A DNA stretch of 37,696 nt from CAZBGQ01 sp964491515. GTDB taxonomy: Bacteria > Patescibacteriota > Gracilibacteria > UBA1369 > UBA12473. The DNA lies in the NCBI GenBank assembly GCA_964491515.1, contig CAZBGQ010000017.1, positions 1 through 37,696 of the forward strand. Direction: 5' to 3'. This document shows positions 1 to 8,978 of this stretch, piece after piece. The position numbers and the translations under genes are program-made. Under the pieces are notes generated by a model, which saw nothing but the letters and a program-made list of their open reading frames with translations, made no database searches and was not told where the DNA came from. Position 1 is the stretch's first letter. Each line of letters opens with the position of its first letter.

Positions 1-573
1 TTCGACTTAAATAAGACCGCGGACGCACTCAAAGCGGCCGACGAGTTTTTGAAACAGTGCTCAAAAGAAGGGAAAACCGTCCTGTTCGTAGGGACAAAAC
101 AACAAGCCACACAAATAGTTCGAGACATGGCTGAAGAATGTGGAATGCCTTACATCACACATAAATGGGTTCCCGGGCTCCTTACTAATTTTGATACCAT
201 CAAAAAACGTATCAAATACCTAAAAGATCTAAAATCACAGAAGCTAGCAGGTGATTTTGATAAATACACCAAAAAAGAAGGTCTAAAATTGGAGAAAACC
301 ACCAAAAAACTCCAAGACGCACTTGGTGGTGTAGAAGAAATGAACAGACGACCAGACGCACTATTCATCGTAGACGTAGTGAGAGACAGCATTGCAGTCA
401 AAGAAGCAAAGAAGCTCAACATTCCTATCGTAGGAGTTGTAGACTCTAATGCAGACCCGTCTCCAATCACCTACCCTATCCCCGGGAACGATGACGCGGT
501 TAATTCTATCAAGTTCTTAGTATCCGCAATTGGAAAGTCACTAGGCAAAAAAAAGGTTGCTAAAAGCGCTTAA
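1..573 (+). CDS. rpsB: 30S ribosomal protein S2 (5' end outside window)
   Basis: Ribosomal protein S2 binds the 30S subunit between head and body and is needed to recruit S1 where present. The reading frame is open from base 1 and starts with FDLNKT, an internal S2 motif, so the N-terminus lies upstream of the window. About 190 residues remain. Characteristic S2 segments are visible: VLFVGTKQQA, the HKWVPGLLTNF block, and near the C-terminus RRPDALFIVDV followed by NIPIVGVVDSNADP and IPGNDDAVNSI. The stop is TAA. The next gene starts 27 bases downstream on the same strand. In most bacteria tsf follows rpsB directly; here a membrane-protein gene sits between them. The family call is very safe; only the missing start is uncertain. 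Confidence 0.97.
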   Translation, partial: FDLNKTADALKAADEFLKQCSKEGKTVLFVGTKQQATQIVRDMAEECGMPYITHKWVPGLLTNFDTIKKRIKYLKDLKSQKLAGDFDKYTKKEGLKLEKTTKKLQDALGGVEEMNRRPDALFIVDVVRDSIAVKEAKKLNIPIVGVVDSNADPSPITYPIPGNDDAVNSIKFLVSAIGKSLGKKKVAKSA

Positions 574-599
574 TTTTATACCTCCCTTACCCATTTATC

Positions 600-1459
600 A
601 TGGAAGACGCACAACAAGACAATACGGCCACTCCTACTCCAGCTCCTGAGGCACCAGCCGCAGAAACTACGCCGGCTCCTGAAGCAACTCCAGCCGAACC
701 AAAAAAGGAAGAAACGGCTACACCTAAGCCACCTACATCTAACATCCCTTCTGATGAAAGAATGTTGGCTGCTGTTGGCTATATCCCCATGGGATTTGTA
801 GCACCATTAATCCTCAAGCCTAAAAGCAAGTTTTGCCAAACACATGCAAAACAAGGATTAGTCCTAACCGGAATCACATTCTTTGTTCTCTTTGTGCTTG
901 TACTAATTCCAGCGATTGGATCTCTACTATTCTTAGGATTAATAGCAGCTATTGGTATCGGTGCCTTTCAAGCCAATTCTGGCCTAGAATGGAAAGTCCC
1001 CGTACTCTCAGACATTGCCACCAAAATCAATGTAGACAGTTTATTCGCCACTGCACCAACGACCCCAGCTCCTGAAGTTGCCCCAGCTCCTGAAGTTGCC
1101 CCAGCTCCTGAAGTTGCTCCAGCTCCTGAGGTTGCCCCAGCTCCTGAGGTTGCTCCAGCTCCTGAGGTTGCTCCAGCTCCTGAGGTTGCTCNNNNNNNNN
1201 NNNNNNNNNNNNNNNNNNNNNNNNNNNNNNNNNNNNNNNNNNNNNNNNNNNNNNNNNNNNNNNNNNNNNNNNNNNNNNNNNNNNNNNNNNNGTTGCTCCA
1301 GCTCCTGAGGTTGCTCCAGCTCCTGAGGTTGCTCCAGCTCCTGAGGCTGCTCCAGCTCCTGAAGTTGCTCCAGCTCCTGAGGCTGCTCCAGCTCCTGAAG
1401 TTGCTCCAGCTCCTGAGGCTGCTCCAGCTGAAACTCCACCAACTGAACCCACTCAATAA
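600..1459 (+). CDS. DUF4870/Tic20-like membrane protein with VAPAPE repeat tail (interrupted by assembly gap)
   Basis: The N-terminal 50 residues are a Pro/Ala/Glu-rich linker. Residues about 52-130 carry the DUF4870-like pattern: ERMLAAVGYIPMGF, then a HAKQGLVL helix, then hydrophobic helices with VLIPAIGSLLFLGLI. This suggests an integral membrane protein with 3 to 4 segments. The function of the family is not known. A hexapeptide repeat V-A-P-A-P-E (18-bp unit) follows, likely an extended surface or periplasmic arm. The repeat is cut by exactly 100 N. Downstream of the Ns the coding frame (VAPAPE/AAPAPE units, then AAPAETPPTEPTQ and TAA at 1457-1459) is out of phase with the upstream frame. 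The true gap length must therefore be 2 modulo 3, and the reading that continues in the original frame to 1466 is an artefact. The gene sits between rpsB and tsf without its own visible promoter. Confidence 0.75.
1065..1429 (+). repeat. 18-bp tandem repeat encoding VAPAPE/AAPAPE
   Basis: Units such as GTTGCTCCAGCTCCTGAG repeat head to tail with only synonymous changes (GCC/GCT, GAA/GAG) plus V-to-A variants on the 3' side. About six complete units precede the N run and about seven follow it. Near-identical units explain why the assembly broke here. The real copy number is unknown. Confidence 0.95.
1192..1291. other. Assembly gap (100 N)
   Basis: A run of exactly 100 N inside the VAPAPE tandem repeat. 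The round number suggests a placeholder of unknown size. Coding phase on the two sides shows that 100 cannot be the true length. Confidence 0.99.
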
Positions 1460-1479
1460 TATTTAACTTCACTTAAGTC

Positions 1480-2238
1480 ATGACATCTCTTGACGTTATT
1501 AAAGCGCTCCGAGAAAGAACCGGAGCCTCATTACAAGCATGTAAAAAAGCAATAGACGAAACCAACGGCGACCAAGAAGCTGCCATCGAAATTCTTCGAA
1601 AAAAAGGAGAAGCAAAGGCAGCCAGTCGTGGAGGCAGAGAAACCAACGAAGGAGCAGTCGCTGCTGCCATAGAAGGAAACAACTCCGTCATTCTCAAGCT
1701 AAACTGTGAAACTGATTTCGTGGCAAAAAACCCTGATTTTGTGGATGCGGCAGATACTCTTGCAAAAGATTATCTAACCAACGGTGAATCATACGATTCA
1801 TCAAGCTACCTCAACGAATTAGGACTAAAAATGGGCGAAAAAATCACCATAGGCACTGTAAAATTCATCGAAGCTCCCACCATCGGAAACTACATACACT
1901 CCAATCGAAAAGTAGGAGCACTTATTGGAATGGAAGGAGGAACAGAAGAAATGGCACGCGACATTGCAATGCATGCAACCGCCATGAACCCCCTCGTACT
2001 TTCTCCTGATGAAATTGACCCCGCTAAGGTAGAAAAAGAACGAGAAATTTGGACTGAGCAACTCAAAAACCAAGGAAAACCTGAAAATATAATGGACAAA
2101 ATCCTTCAAGGAAAGGAAAAGAAATTCCGAGAGGAAAATGCCTTGCTCAAACAATCGTTCGTAAAAAACCCCGAACAAACCATCGAGCAACTCCTAAATG
2201 GAGCTCAAATAAAAGAGTTTGTACGATTAGGAGCCTAG
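1480..2238 (+). CDS. tsf: Elongation factor Ts
   Basis: EF-Ts is the nucleotide exchange factor that regenerates EF-Tu-GTP in the cytoplasm. The 252-residue protein starts with a UBA-like domain (about 1-40; VIKALRERTGASLQACKKA) and contains the EF-Tu-contacting TDFVAKNPDF motif near residue 80. Two core domains follow, including the IAMHATAMNP block at about residues 163-172 and a C-terminal helical module with ENALLKQSFVKNP. Length is slightly under the E. coli protein but complete. The ATG has no Shine-Dalgarno match upstream (AACTTCACTTAAGTC). It lies 20 bases after the repeat protein and 31 bases before ribBA, so it is probably in one long transcript. Confidence 0.97.
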   Translation: MTSLDVIKALRERTGASLQACKKAIDETNGDQEAAIEILRKKGEAKAASRGGRETNEGAVAAAIEGNNSVILKLNCETDFVAKNPDFVDAADTLAKDYLTNGESYDSSSYLNELGLKMGEKITIGTVKFIEAPTIGNYIHSNRKVGALIGMEGGTEEMARDIAMHATAMNPLVLSPDEIDPAKVEKEREIWTEQLKNQGKPENIMDKILQGKEKKFREENALLKQSFVKNPEQTIEQLLNGAQIKEFVRLGA

Positions 2239-2269
2239 CGGTATAGTACACCTCCGCTAACCCACATCT

Positions 2270-3481
2270 GTGAGCCATTCTCTAAACAACATAGACGAGG
2301 CCATTGCCGACATTAAATGTGGCAAGATTGTCATTGTAGTAGACGATGAGGACAGAGAAAATGAGGGAGATCTCATCATGGCAGCAGAGGCTGTCGATGC
2401 TGATTCCATCAATTTTCTCGCACGAGAAGGAAGAGGCCTTATTTGTATGCCCATCTCCAAAGAAATAGCAGACCGATTAGAACTTCCACCGATGACATCA
2501 AACAACACGGAGAATACTCGATGCAATTTTACTATTTCCATTGATGCCAAAAATGGCACCACCACAGGTATTTCAACCAAAGAGCGAGCCACCACCATTC
2601 AACAAGTCATGAAACCTGAATGCCAGCCTGATGACTTACTACGACCTGGTCATATTTTCCCAATTCGAGCCGCGCAAGGCGGTGTATTAGTTCGTGCAGG
2701 CCACACCGAAGCCGCCGTTGACCTTGCCACCCTAGCAGGATTTCAAAAAGGTGGCGTATTATGCGAGATAATGAAAGAAGATGGCGAAATGGCACGACTC
2801 CCAGATCTATTTGAATTTGCAGAAAAACACTCCCTAAAAATCATTTCCATTGAAGACCTGATTCAGTATCGAAGAAAAAAGGAAAAATTGATCAAAAGAA
2901 AAGTGGAAACCAACCTAGAAACCAAGCATGGATCCTTTAGAATAATGGTCTACAAAGAAAAACTAACCGGAGCAGAACATGTTGCACTTATTCATGGAGA
3001 TCCTAAAGGGAAAGGAAACGTACTTGTGCGCGCCCACTCAGAGTGCATGACCGGCGATGTATTTGGATCACTTCATTGCGACTGCAATCCCCAACTCAAT
3101 GCCTCACTTGAGGCCATTCGCAAAGCAGGAGACGGCGTGGTTCTCTACATGAGACAGGAAGGGCGTGGCATCGGACTCGTCAACAAACTCAAAGCCTACG
3201 AACTACAAAGCCAAGGCCTAGACACCGTTGAGGCAAATGAGAAATTAGGATTCAAAGCTGACATCCGTCATTACGGAATTGGAGCACAAATACTAGCCGA
3301 CTTGGGACTCACAACCATTCATCTGCTTACCAACAATCCTAAAAAAATCATTGGATTAGACGGATACGGACTAACCATCACCCAACGGATTCCAATCCAA
3401 ATGAAAAACCCCAACGACCGCACTCAACAATATCTAAAAACAAAAAAAGAAAAAATGGGACACCTTCTCGACAACGTTTAA
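2270..3481 (+). CDS. ribBA: Bifunctional 3,4-dihydroxy-2-butanone-4-phosphate synthase / GTP cyclohydrolase II
   Basis: The enzyme makes both riboflavin precursors: the RibB domain converts ribulose 5-phosphate to DHBP plus formate, and the RibA domain opens GTP to the diaminopyrimidine. The RibB domain (about 1-200) shows the acidic loop DDEDRENEGD at residues 25-34 and the RAGHTEAAVDLA block. The RibA domain (about 205-400) has the zinc-site cysteines in CMTGDVFGSLHCDC, then RQEGRGIGLVNK and the GTP-site segment HLLTNNPKKI. The start is GTG at 2270; the following SHSLNNIDEAIADI is a normal RibB N-terminus. The gap to tsf is only 31 bases, too short for an FMN riboswitch. ribD follows after 4 bases. 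Confidence 0.95.
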   Translation: MSHSLNNIDEAIADIKCGKIVIVVDDEDRENEGDLIMAAEAVDADSINFLAREGRGLICMPISKEIADRLELPPMTSNNTENTRCNFTISIDAKNGTTTGISTKERATTIQQVMKPECQPDDLLRPGHIFPIRAAQGGVLVRAGHTEAAVDLATLAGFQKGGVLCEIMKEDGEMARLPDLFEFAEKHSLKIISIEDLIQYRRKKEKLIKRKVETNLETKHGSFRIMVYKEKLTGAEHVALIHGDPKGKGNVLVRAHSECMTGDVFGSLHCDCNPQLNASLEAIRKAGDGVVLYMRQEGRGIGLVNKLKAYELQSQGLDTVEANEKLGFKADIRHYGIGAQILADLGLTTIHLLTNNPKKIIGLDGYGLTITQRIPIQMKNPNDRTQQYLKTKKEKMGHLLDNV

Positions 3482-3485
3482 CCAC

Positions 3486-4571
3486 ATGGACGACTCCATT
3501 TTCATGAATCAAGCGGCCACACTCGCGCACAAAGGACGCGCAGATGTCGGAACAAACCCAATGGTAGGAGCGGTTTTCGTAAAAAACAAAGTGATTATCG
3601 CAGAGGGATACCACCATATTTTTGGAGGGGCCCATGCAGAAATAAAAGCCATCAACGCAGCAAAAAAGAAGGGAGTATCCCTCAAAGGGAGCATACTCTA
3701 CGTCACACTAGAACCCTGCGCTCACACTGGGAAACAAGGTCCATGCACCGAAGCTCTTAAAAAAACTGAAATCAAAAAAGTAATCTACGCTCAGATAGAC
3801 CCCAATCCCCTCGTGTCAGGGAGAGGAATCAAGCTACTGGAAGCTGCGAGCATTGAAACACAAGAATTCAATACCCCCGAAACAATCCAACTAAATGAAA
3901 TCTACCTAAAAAATACCACCACAAGAAAACCCTGGATTCACCTAAAAAGTGCGGCCACACGCAACGGGAAGATCAGCCTAGAAAAAGGAAAATCCACCCA
4001 AATTAGCAACCAAGAATCTTCAAACTATGTTCATGAACTTCGACAACAACACGACGCCATCCTTATCGGCCTCAACACATTATTGATCGACAACCCCCGA
4101 TTAACCGCACGCACACCCAAAAAAAAGATATGCAAGGACTCCCCCATCCGAATCATTCTAGACAGCCAGCTAAAAAGCCCCCCCCATTCAAAAATATTCA
4201 CACAACCTGGACAAACTATTCTAGCCACAACCCAAACTTCTTCCTCTCAAAAATGGGGAGAAAACACCTTCATCCTAACCTGTAAAAAATCAGTAAAAGG
4301 ACATATTGATCTAGAAGATTTACTTAAAAAGCTTTTTAAGTTAGGCATTCGCAGTATCCTAGTAGAAGGAGGAGAACGGATCACAACCTCCTTTCTAAAT
4401 GCCGGACTCGCTGATAAAATCAGCCTGTGCTTAACTCAAGCATGGGCAGCTGATCAAGCCGCTCCTTCCATCTGGGACTTCAAACAGATAGAGAAATTAA
4501 ATTTAGTGGACGCTTCAATCAAAATCATCAACAATGATATTTGGATCAGCGGAACACCTAAAAAAAAATAA
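3486..4571 (+). CDS. ribD: Bifunctional pyrimidine deaminase/reductase RibD
   Basis: RibD carries out the deaminase and reductase steps of riboflavin synthesis after GTP cyclohydrolase II. The deaminase half (about 1-145) holds the zinc motif GGAHAEIKAI (HAE) and the paired cysteines in EPCAHTGKQGPC. The reductase half (about 150-361) begins at RKPWIHLKSAATRNGKI and has DAILIGLNTLLIDNPRLTAR and the ILVEGGERITTSFL cofactor-side motif. Full length for the family. ATG starts 4 bases after ribBA, so the two are surely co-transcribed. Riboflavin synthase and lumazine synthase are not in the window. Confidence 0.94.
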   Translation: MDDSIFMNQAATLAHKGRADVGTNPMVGAVFVKNKVIIAEGYHHIFGGAHAEIKAINAAKKKGVSLKGSILYVTLEPCAHTGKQGPCTEALKKTEIKKVIYAQIDPNPLVSGRGIKLLEAASIETQEFNTPETIQLNEIYLKNTTTRKPWIHLKSAATRNGKISLEKGKSTQISNQESSNYVHELRQQHDAILIGLNTLLIDNPRLTARTPKKKICKDSPIRIILDSQLKSPPHSKIFTQPGQTILATTQTSSSQKWGENTFILTCKKSVKGHIDLEDLLKKLFKLGIRSILVEGGERITTSFLNAGLADKISLCLTQAWAADQAAPSIWDFKQIEKLNLVDASIKIINNDIWISGTPKKK

Positions 4572-5306
4572 ATGCCCCTCTCCCAATTCATACTCTATCT
4601 CTTCCGTCGACTTATTTTCCCTCGCTCCACGCGAACGATGGAATGGCACATGCTGAGACTCTTAAACAAAGACCGGAAGGCACACGGACTACCAGGGTTA
4701 TTTATGCAAGAAGACTTACGAGAAGTAGCACGAAAGCACAGCCGAGACATGGCCAAAAAGGACTACTTCAGCCACACAAACCATCAAGGAAAATCTCCAA
4801 GTGACCGCCTCAAGAAAGCCCGTGTAACTGATGCGATCTCAGGAGAAAACTTGGCAAAAATTGGGGGATTTGCACATCCCACCGTTCGTGCTGAGATTGG
4901 ACTCATGAACAGTCCCGGTCACCGAGCGAATATCCTAAACACCAAATACAATTGCGTAGGGATGGGAGTAGTAAAATCTGCCACGCGTATCTACTACTAC
5001 ACCCAAAACTTTGCAAAACGTGAACTACTCTTTCAAAAAAAGCCGAAATCAAAAACCACCCTCAAGAAAGGCTTAATTATTGAAGGAAAGACATTACGAA
5101 GCATCAAAGAAATCATTATCGAAGTCAGTCAACCTCACTCAAAAAAAGAAATTCACAGAATCCACGTAACCAAGAAAAAATTCAAATCCACCATCCCCTT
5201 CCCTGAACACGGACACTATGAAATCAAATGCTACATCCAACACAAAACCAAATACCTAATGGCCAACTCCTTTCAAACGCGCGTTTTGAAAAGCTGGTGG
5301 GGATAG
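4572..5306 (+). CDS. CAP/SCP (cysteine-rich secretory protein family) domain protein
   Basis: Residues about 25-155 form a CAP domain of the bacterial YkwD type. Visible family residues include the first His in KHSRDMAKKDYFSH, Glu in GENLAKIG and the LMNSPGHRANIL block that ends the active-site-like cavity, followed by the GMGVV strand. Bacterial CAP proteins are usually exported and cell-wall linked, but their reaction is mostly unknown. The N-terminus (PLSQFILYLFRRLIF) is a short hydrophobic/basic stretch that could be a poor membrane anchor; no clear signal peptide cleavage site is seen. The C-terminal ~90 residues look like a beta-rich Ig-type module. The ATG abuts the ribD TAA directly, so translation is probably coupled. 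Confidence 0.85.
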   Translation: MPLSQFILYLFRRLIFPRSTRTMEWHMLRLLNKDRKAHGLPGLFMQEDLREVARKHSRDMAKKDYFSHTNHQGKSPSDRLKKARVTDAISGENLAKIGGFAHPTVRAEIGLMNSPGHRANILNTKYNCVGMGVVKSATRIYYYTQNFAKRELLFQKKPKSKTTLKKGLIIEGKTLRSIKEIIIEVSQPHSKKEIHRIHVTKKKFKSTIPFPEHGHYEIKCYIQHKTKYLMANSFQTRVLKSWWG

Positions 5307-5329
5307 TCAAAAAAACCAATAAAACACTC

Positions 5330-5358
5330 TTTACCAAACCTGTTATTTCTGGTATAAT
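5330..5358 (+). promoter_or_regulatory. Sigma-70-type promoter for the transporter/phosphatase pair
   Basis: A perfect -10 TATAAT (5353-5358) is preceded after 17 bases by TTTACC (5330-5335) as a weak -35. The expected start leaves a leader of about 20 bases without a Shine-Dalgarno sequence before the ATG at 5387. Confidence 0.7.
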
Positions 5359-5386
5359 TATTCGATAAAACTGAAACTAAAACTAA

Positions 5387-7873
5387 ATGAAACAACGGCT
5401 CTTAAATCGACTACTCAACGTAGCACCTGGAGAATGGCCACGAATACTACTGGCATGGCACCTAAATCTATTCCTAAGAATTGGATTCGTAATCGGATGG
5501 ACGGTGACCGTTGCTATGTTTATCAACCGAATTGGAATTGAAGCATTGCCATTCCTATTCGTGTTAAACGCATTGCTCGTAATGATAGGTAGCATCGTCT
5601 ATTCCTATCTTCTTCAAAAGATAAGCCGACCACTACTAATCGTTTGCACCGTGCTAATGTCCGGGTCTCTTCTTCTATTAGCAACATTGTTCAGCTTTGG
5701 AAGTGACCACATATTTTTCGGGTTAATAATATTGGCTCAATCTATGTTGATCTCACAGCTAAACATACTAATAGCCCTATTCACTGAAGATCTATTTTCC
5801 CCACTAGAAAGTCAAAGAACATTTCCCCTTATTGCTACTTCAGAAACACTGGGGGGGATCCTTGGAGGTTTAACTGTTGGTCTACTCTCCGGATTTCTAG
5901 CATCCTATAAATTCATTTACTTATGGATTTTAGCCACATTTCTCATAGTCCCAATCATACTAACATCACACGCCTACAGTAAGAGAATGCCCTTCATCAA
6001 GGCACAAAAAAAGGCACACACTCACACACACAACCTATCAAAAAAAGCAAAAAAAATATCACAAACCATACGAAAAGCTCCCTTCCTCAAGGGAATAACC
6101 GTGATAGTAATGATCCAGTTTATGCTACTAACAATGGTCGAATTTCAATACACAAAAGCTGTGCAAGAATCAGTCATCGAAAGACATGAAGCTATAGAAT
6201 TAACAACGTATCAACCAGATAGCACGCTTCAAGTTTCACTACTAAATATAGAACCACTCACCGGTAATACTCCCGAAAATGCACACAGTCTAAGCATTGA
6301 AAATGACATCACAAAAAACTTAGGACTACTGACCATGATTTTCTCCATTGGAAGTTTGATCGTACAAATTCTCATTGCCTCGAGGCTCATTAGAAGCATT
6401 GGAGTCGTAGGGACGCTATTACTTCATCCCATCGTCACAATATTGAACTTGTTAGGAATGACAATAAACTTCAACTTCTTCACCGCAGCTATGGGACGAA
6501 GTAACTTTGAAATCACAGGAAAATTATTTCAAAATGCTTATCACTCATCTTACTACGCCATCACAGAAAACATCCGAGATCACATCAAAGAATTCATGGA
6601 AGGACTCATCAAGCCACTCGGGACCATACTGGCCTTTATATCCATCTATATCATTCAAGGTATGGCACAAGGAGCAACACAAAACATCATGATCAACTCA
6701 ATCATGATACTCATCACTACAATCATGATTGTACGAATAATCTTCCTAAAAAAGAACTACACTGACGTTTCCTATAAAAACCTAGAAACATCAAACGATC
6801 TACCCACAAGACTCAATGCGCTAGAAATACTCAGTCAAAAAGGACATAAACTCGAAACCAAAACCATTCTGAACTATTTACAAAACAAAAAAGAAAAAAC
6901 TCTAATCAAAGTAAAAATCATTGAAACACTCGGGAGGATTCAAGACCCTGAGGCTATACCCGAGCTAATCAATTGTCTTAACAGCGAACACTCCACAATC
7001 CGACACGCTGCCATCGAAACACTTGGAACATTTGAAGAACTAGACAAACACAAAGGAAAAAAGTATGCCTTCACGAGGCACAGACTAATCGAAACCGCTA
7101 AGACCCTACTCCACATAGAAACCTCTTCAACTATTCGTTCAGAAATCATCCAAATGCTAGCGAAAATAGATCATGCAGACCTAATCCCCTTCATTATCAA
7201 TACCATGACAAACGGAGATGACAAGACCAAAGAAGCCTGCATCAAGGCATGCCGCAAATTTGGAGACAACAACCTAAAGCATTACCTAGAACCCTACTTA
7301 ATTCATAAAAACCAAAACGTTCGAGCCGAAGCCATCGTTGCCTTATGGACATTTGAAAAACTCAAGAACAATCTAAATCACTACCTAGATCAAATGAAAA
7401 AGAGCAATAAAAAAGAAAGCATCCTTGCCACCCTTTATATATTAAGCGAGACCGAAAGAAACGATGAGTACCCATACATTTTCAAACAACTAACCTCTCC
7501 CGACAAAGAAGTCAGCCAAGCCGCAGCCAAAGCTTTAAGTAAACTCAACCACCGTGCCTCCATTTTACATATTGCAAACAGCTGGATAGAAGACCCCGAA
7601 ACATACAAAAAATTCACAAAAAAGCTCACACGAGAAATGAGAGAAAGCATCAAAAAATTAGTAGAACAAAAAACCTCCCAACATATCAATAAAATCATGA
7701 AAGACACAAAGGCAGAAAGCCTAGAAGAACTAGAAATTGAAGAACTGGAACAACTAAAAACAGCCTACGAAACGGTGGATGAACACCACGAAGCATTCAA
7801 AATCGAGAACTTAATTCAACAAAAAAAGAAACAAAACACTCCCCTAATCCCACAACATGGCCTGGCTACATAG
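5387..7873 (+). CDS. Multi-pass membrane transporter (NTT/MFS-like) with C-terminal HEAT repeats
   Basis: Residues about 15-200 and 235-455 contain roughly 10 to 12 hydrophobic segments separated by a basic cytoplasmic loop (about 200-235, rich in Lys/His), an arrangement like MFS or Npt1/Npt2-type nucleotide carriers. A hydrophilic insert lies at about 260-310. Residues about 470-745 are alpha-helical HEAT repeats; the clearest is DPEAIPELINCLNSEH followed by TIRHAAIETLGTFEE. The tail (about 755-828) is coiled-coil-like and Glu/Lys rich. Transporters of this class fused to HEAT repeats occur in bacteria, sometimes with cyclic-nucleotide-binding domains; substrate cannot be read from sequence. 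The 3' end overlaps the phosphatase gene by 17 bases, so the two are co-expressed and possibly act together. Confidence 0.7.
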   Translation: MKQRLLNRLLNVAPGEWPRILLAWHLNLFLRIGFVIGWTVTVAMFINRIGIEALPFLFVLNALLVMIGSIVYSYLLQKISRPLLIVCTVLMSGSLLLLATLFSFGSDHIFFGLIILAQSMLISQLNILIALFTEDLFSPLESQRTFPLIATSETLGGILGGLTVGLLSGFLASYKFIYLWILATFLIVPIILTSHAYSKRMPFIKAQKKAHTHTHNLSKKAKKISQTIRKAPFLKGITVIVMIQFMLLTMVEFQYTKAVQESVIERHEAIELTTYQPDSTLQVSLLNIEPLTGNTPENAHSLSIENDITKNLGLLTMIFSIGSLIVQILIASRLIRSIGVVGTLLLHPIVTILNLLGMTINFNFFTAAMGRSNFEITGKLFQNAYHSSYYAITENIRDHIKEFMEGLIKPLGTILAFISIYIIQGMAQGATQNIMINSIMILITTIMIVRIIFLKKNYTDVSYKNLETSNDLPTRLNALEILSQKGHKLETKTILNYLQNKKEKTLIKVKIIETLGRIQDPEAIPELINCLNSEHSTIRHAAIETLGTFEELDKHKGKKYAFTRHRLIETAKTLLHIETSSTIRSEIIQMLAKIDHADLIPFIINTMTNGDDKTKEACIKACRKFGDNNLKHYLEPYLIHKNQNVRAEAIVALWTFEKLKNNLNHYLDQMKKSNKKESILATLYILSETERNDEYPYIFKQLTSPDKEVSQAAAKALSKLNHRASILHIANSWIEDPETYKKFTKKLTREMRESIKKLVEQKTSQHINKIMKDTKAESLEELEIEELEQLKTAYETVDEHHEAFKIENLIQQKKKQNTPLIPQHGLAT

Positions 7874-8978
7874 AAAACTCACTCTAAAATTTCTAATATT
7901 TCAACTGATTCTTGCCGCAACAGGAATTGGAATCTGGTGGAATTCCCCCCAATACGGAGGAATAATTATTGGAATAATTGCACTACTAAGTACGGGGGGA
8001 TTCATAGGGTTAGTAAGCCATCCCTTCAAAAAAATTCTCCGCGAATTCAAGGCACTCTTAACGGGAAAACAATATCGCCGCATCAACACAAAAAAAACAG
8101 ATGAAATCGGAGTAATTGCTCATTTCTTCAACGAAGTTACTCACAGCCTAGAACGAGTAACCACGAACATAAAAGAGCACAAACGGCTTTCCAATGAGCT
8201 CAACATCGCACGAAAAATACAACAGGACTTAATTCCAAAAGAAGCACCAGATATACCTGGCCTCGACATCATTGCCAAAACTAAACCAGCCGCAGAAATA
8301 GGAGGTGACTCCTTTGATTTTATCACCAAAAATGATCAAACCTTTATGTACATCGGAGACGTAACAGGACACGGCGTTCCATCAGGACTGGTCATGATGA
8401 TTGTGGACACCCTGATCCATACATTTGCCGACACATGCCAAAACTCAAAACAGCTAATGACCATGACAAACAAATACCTAAAACCACGTATCCAAACCAC
8501 CATGTTTATGACCATGATAATGCTACGGTGGGAGCATGCATCACAACAAATGACTTATACTGGAGCCGGGCACGAAACCCTCTTTCACTACAAAGCAGCC
8601 GACGGAACTTGTGACAACATCAAAGGAGGAGGCATTGCCCTAGGTATGATCCCTGACAATGAAAAACTGACCAAAGAAGAAGCCCTAGACCTACAGGAAG
8701 GAGACTTCATCGTTTTATATACCGATGGAATAGTAGAAGCCAGAAATGAAAATGGGGAGATGTACAGCATTGATATGTTCCTCAAGCTAGTAGAAAAAGA
8801 AGCTCCCAAAGCAAATACTGCCGAAGAACTCTTCACCGCTCTCTCCACCCAAGTACTTAAGTATCTAGGAGATTTCATCCAAGAAGACGACATGACACTC
8901 CTAGTAATAAAGAAGGGACCAGCCCCAACCTCGGGAGCAAAAGAAAGTACTGAATGGAACACCGAAGAATCCACTTAA
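7857..8978 (+). CDS. HAMP-linked SpoIIE/RsbU-type PP2C serine phosphatase
   Basis: Two N-terminal membrane helices (about 10-28 and 33-53) lead into a HAMP-like linker (about 52-105) and a coiled segment with IARKIQQDLIPKE, the usual RsbU-type connector. The PP2C-like phosphatase domain spans about 130-355. Metal-binding acidic residues are present in EIGGDSFDF (D151), GDVTGHGVPSG (D168), LYTDGIVEARN (D290) and EDDMTLLVIK (D344/D345). Such enzymes dephosphorylate anti-sigma-factor antagonists or similar phosphoproteins. There is almost no extracytoplasmic loop, so a sensed signal would be membrane-borne or come from a partner; the overlapping HEAT-repeat transporter is the obvious candidate. 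No anti-anti-sigma (STAS) or kinase partner is visible nearby. Confidence 0.88.
   Translation: MAWLHRKLTLKFLIFQLILAATGIGIWWNSPQYGGIIIGIIALLSTGGFIGLVSHPFKKILREFKALLTGKQYRRINTKKTDEIGVIAHFFNEVTHSLERVTTNIKEHKRLSNELNIARKIQQDLIPKEAPDIPGLDIIAKTKPAAEIGGDSFDFITKNDQTFMYIGDVTGHGVPSGLVMMIVDTLIHTFADTCQNSKQLMTMTNKYLKPRIQTTMFMTMIMLRWEHASQQMTYTGAGHETLFHYKAADGTCDNIKGGGIALGMIPDNEKLTKEEALDLQEGDFIVLYTDGIVEARNENGEMYSIDMFLKLVEKEAPKANTAEELFTALSTQVLKYLGDFIQEDDMTLLVIKKGPAPTSGAKESTEWNTEEST

Noticed and set aside
150..470. Open frame on the - strand within rpsB
   Set aside because: Shadow of a strongly conserved ribosomal gene; no homology pattern or start signal.
968..1456. Long - strand open frames in the repeat region
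   Set aside because: Produced by the repeat and the N run; low-complexity translation.
1460..1466. Extension of the repeat protein to a stop at 1464-1466
   Set aside because: That frame reads Leu/Gln-rich nonsense after the N run; the VAPAPE frame ends at 1457-1459.
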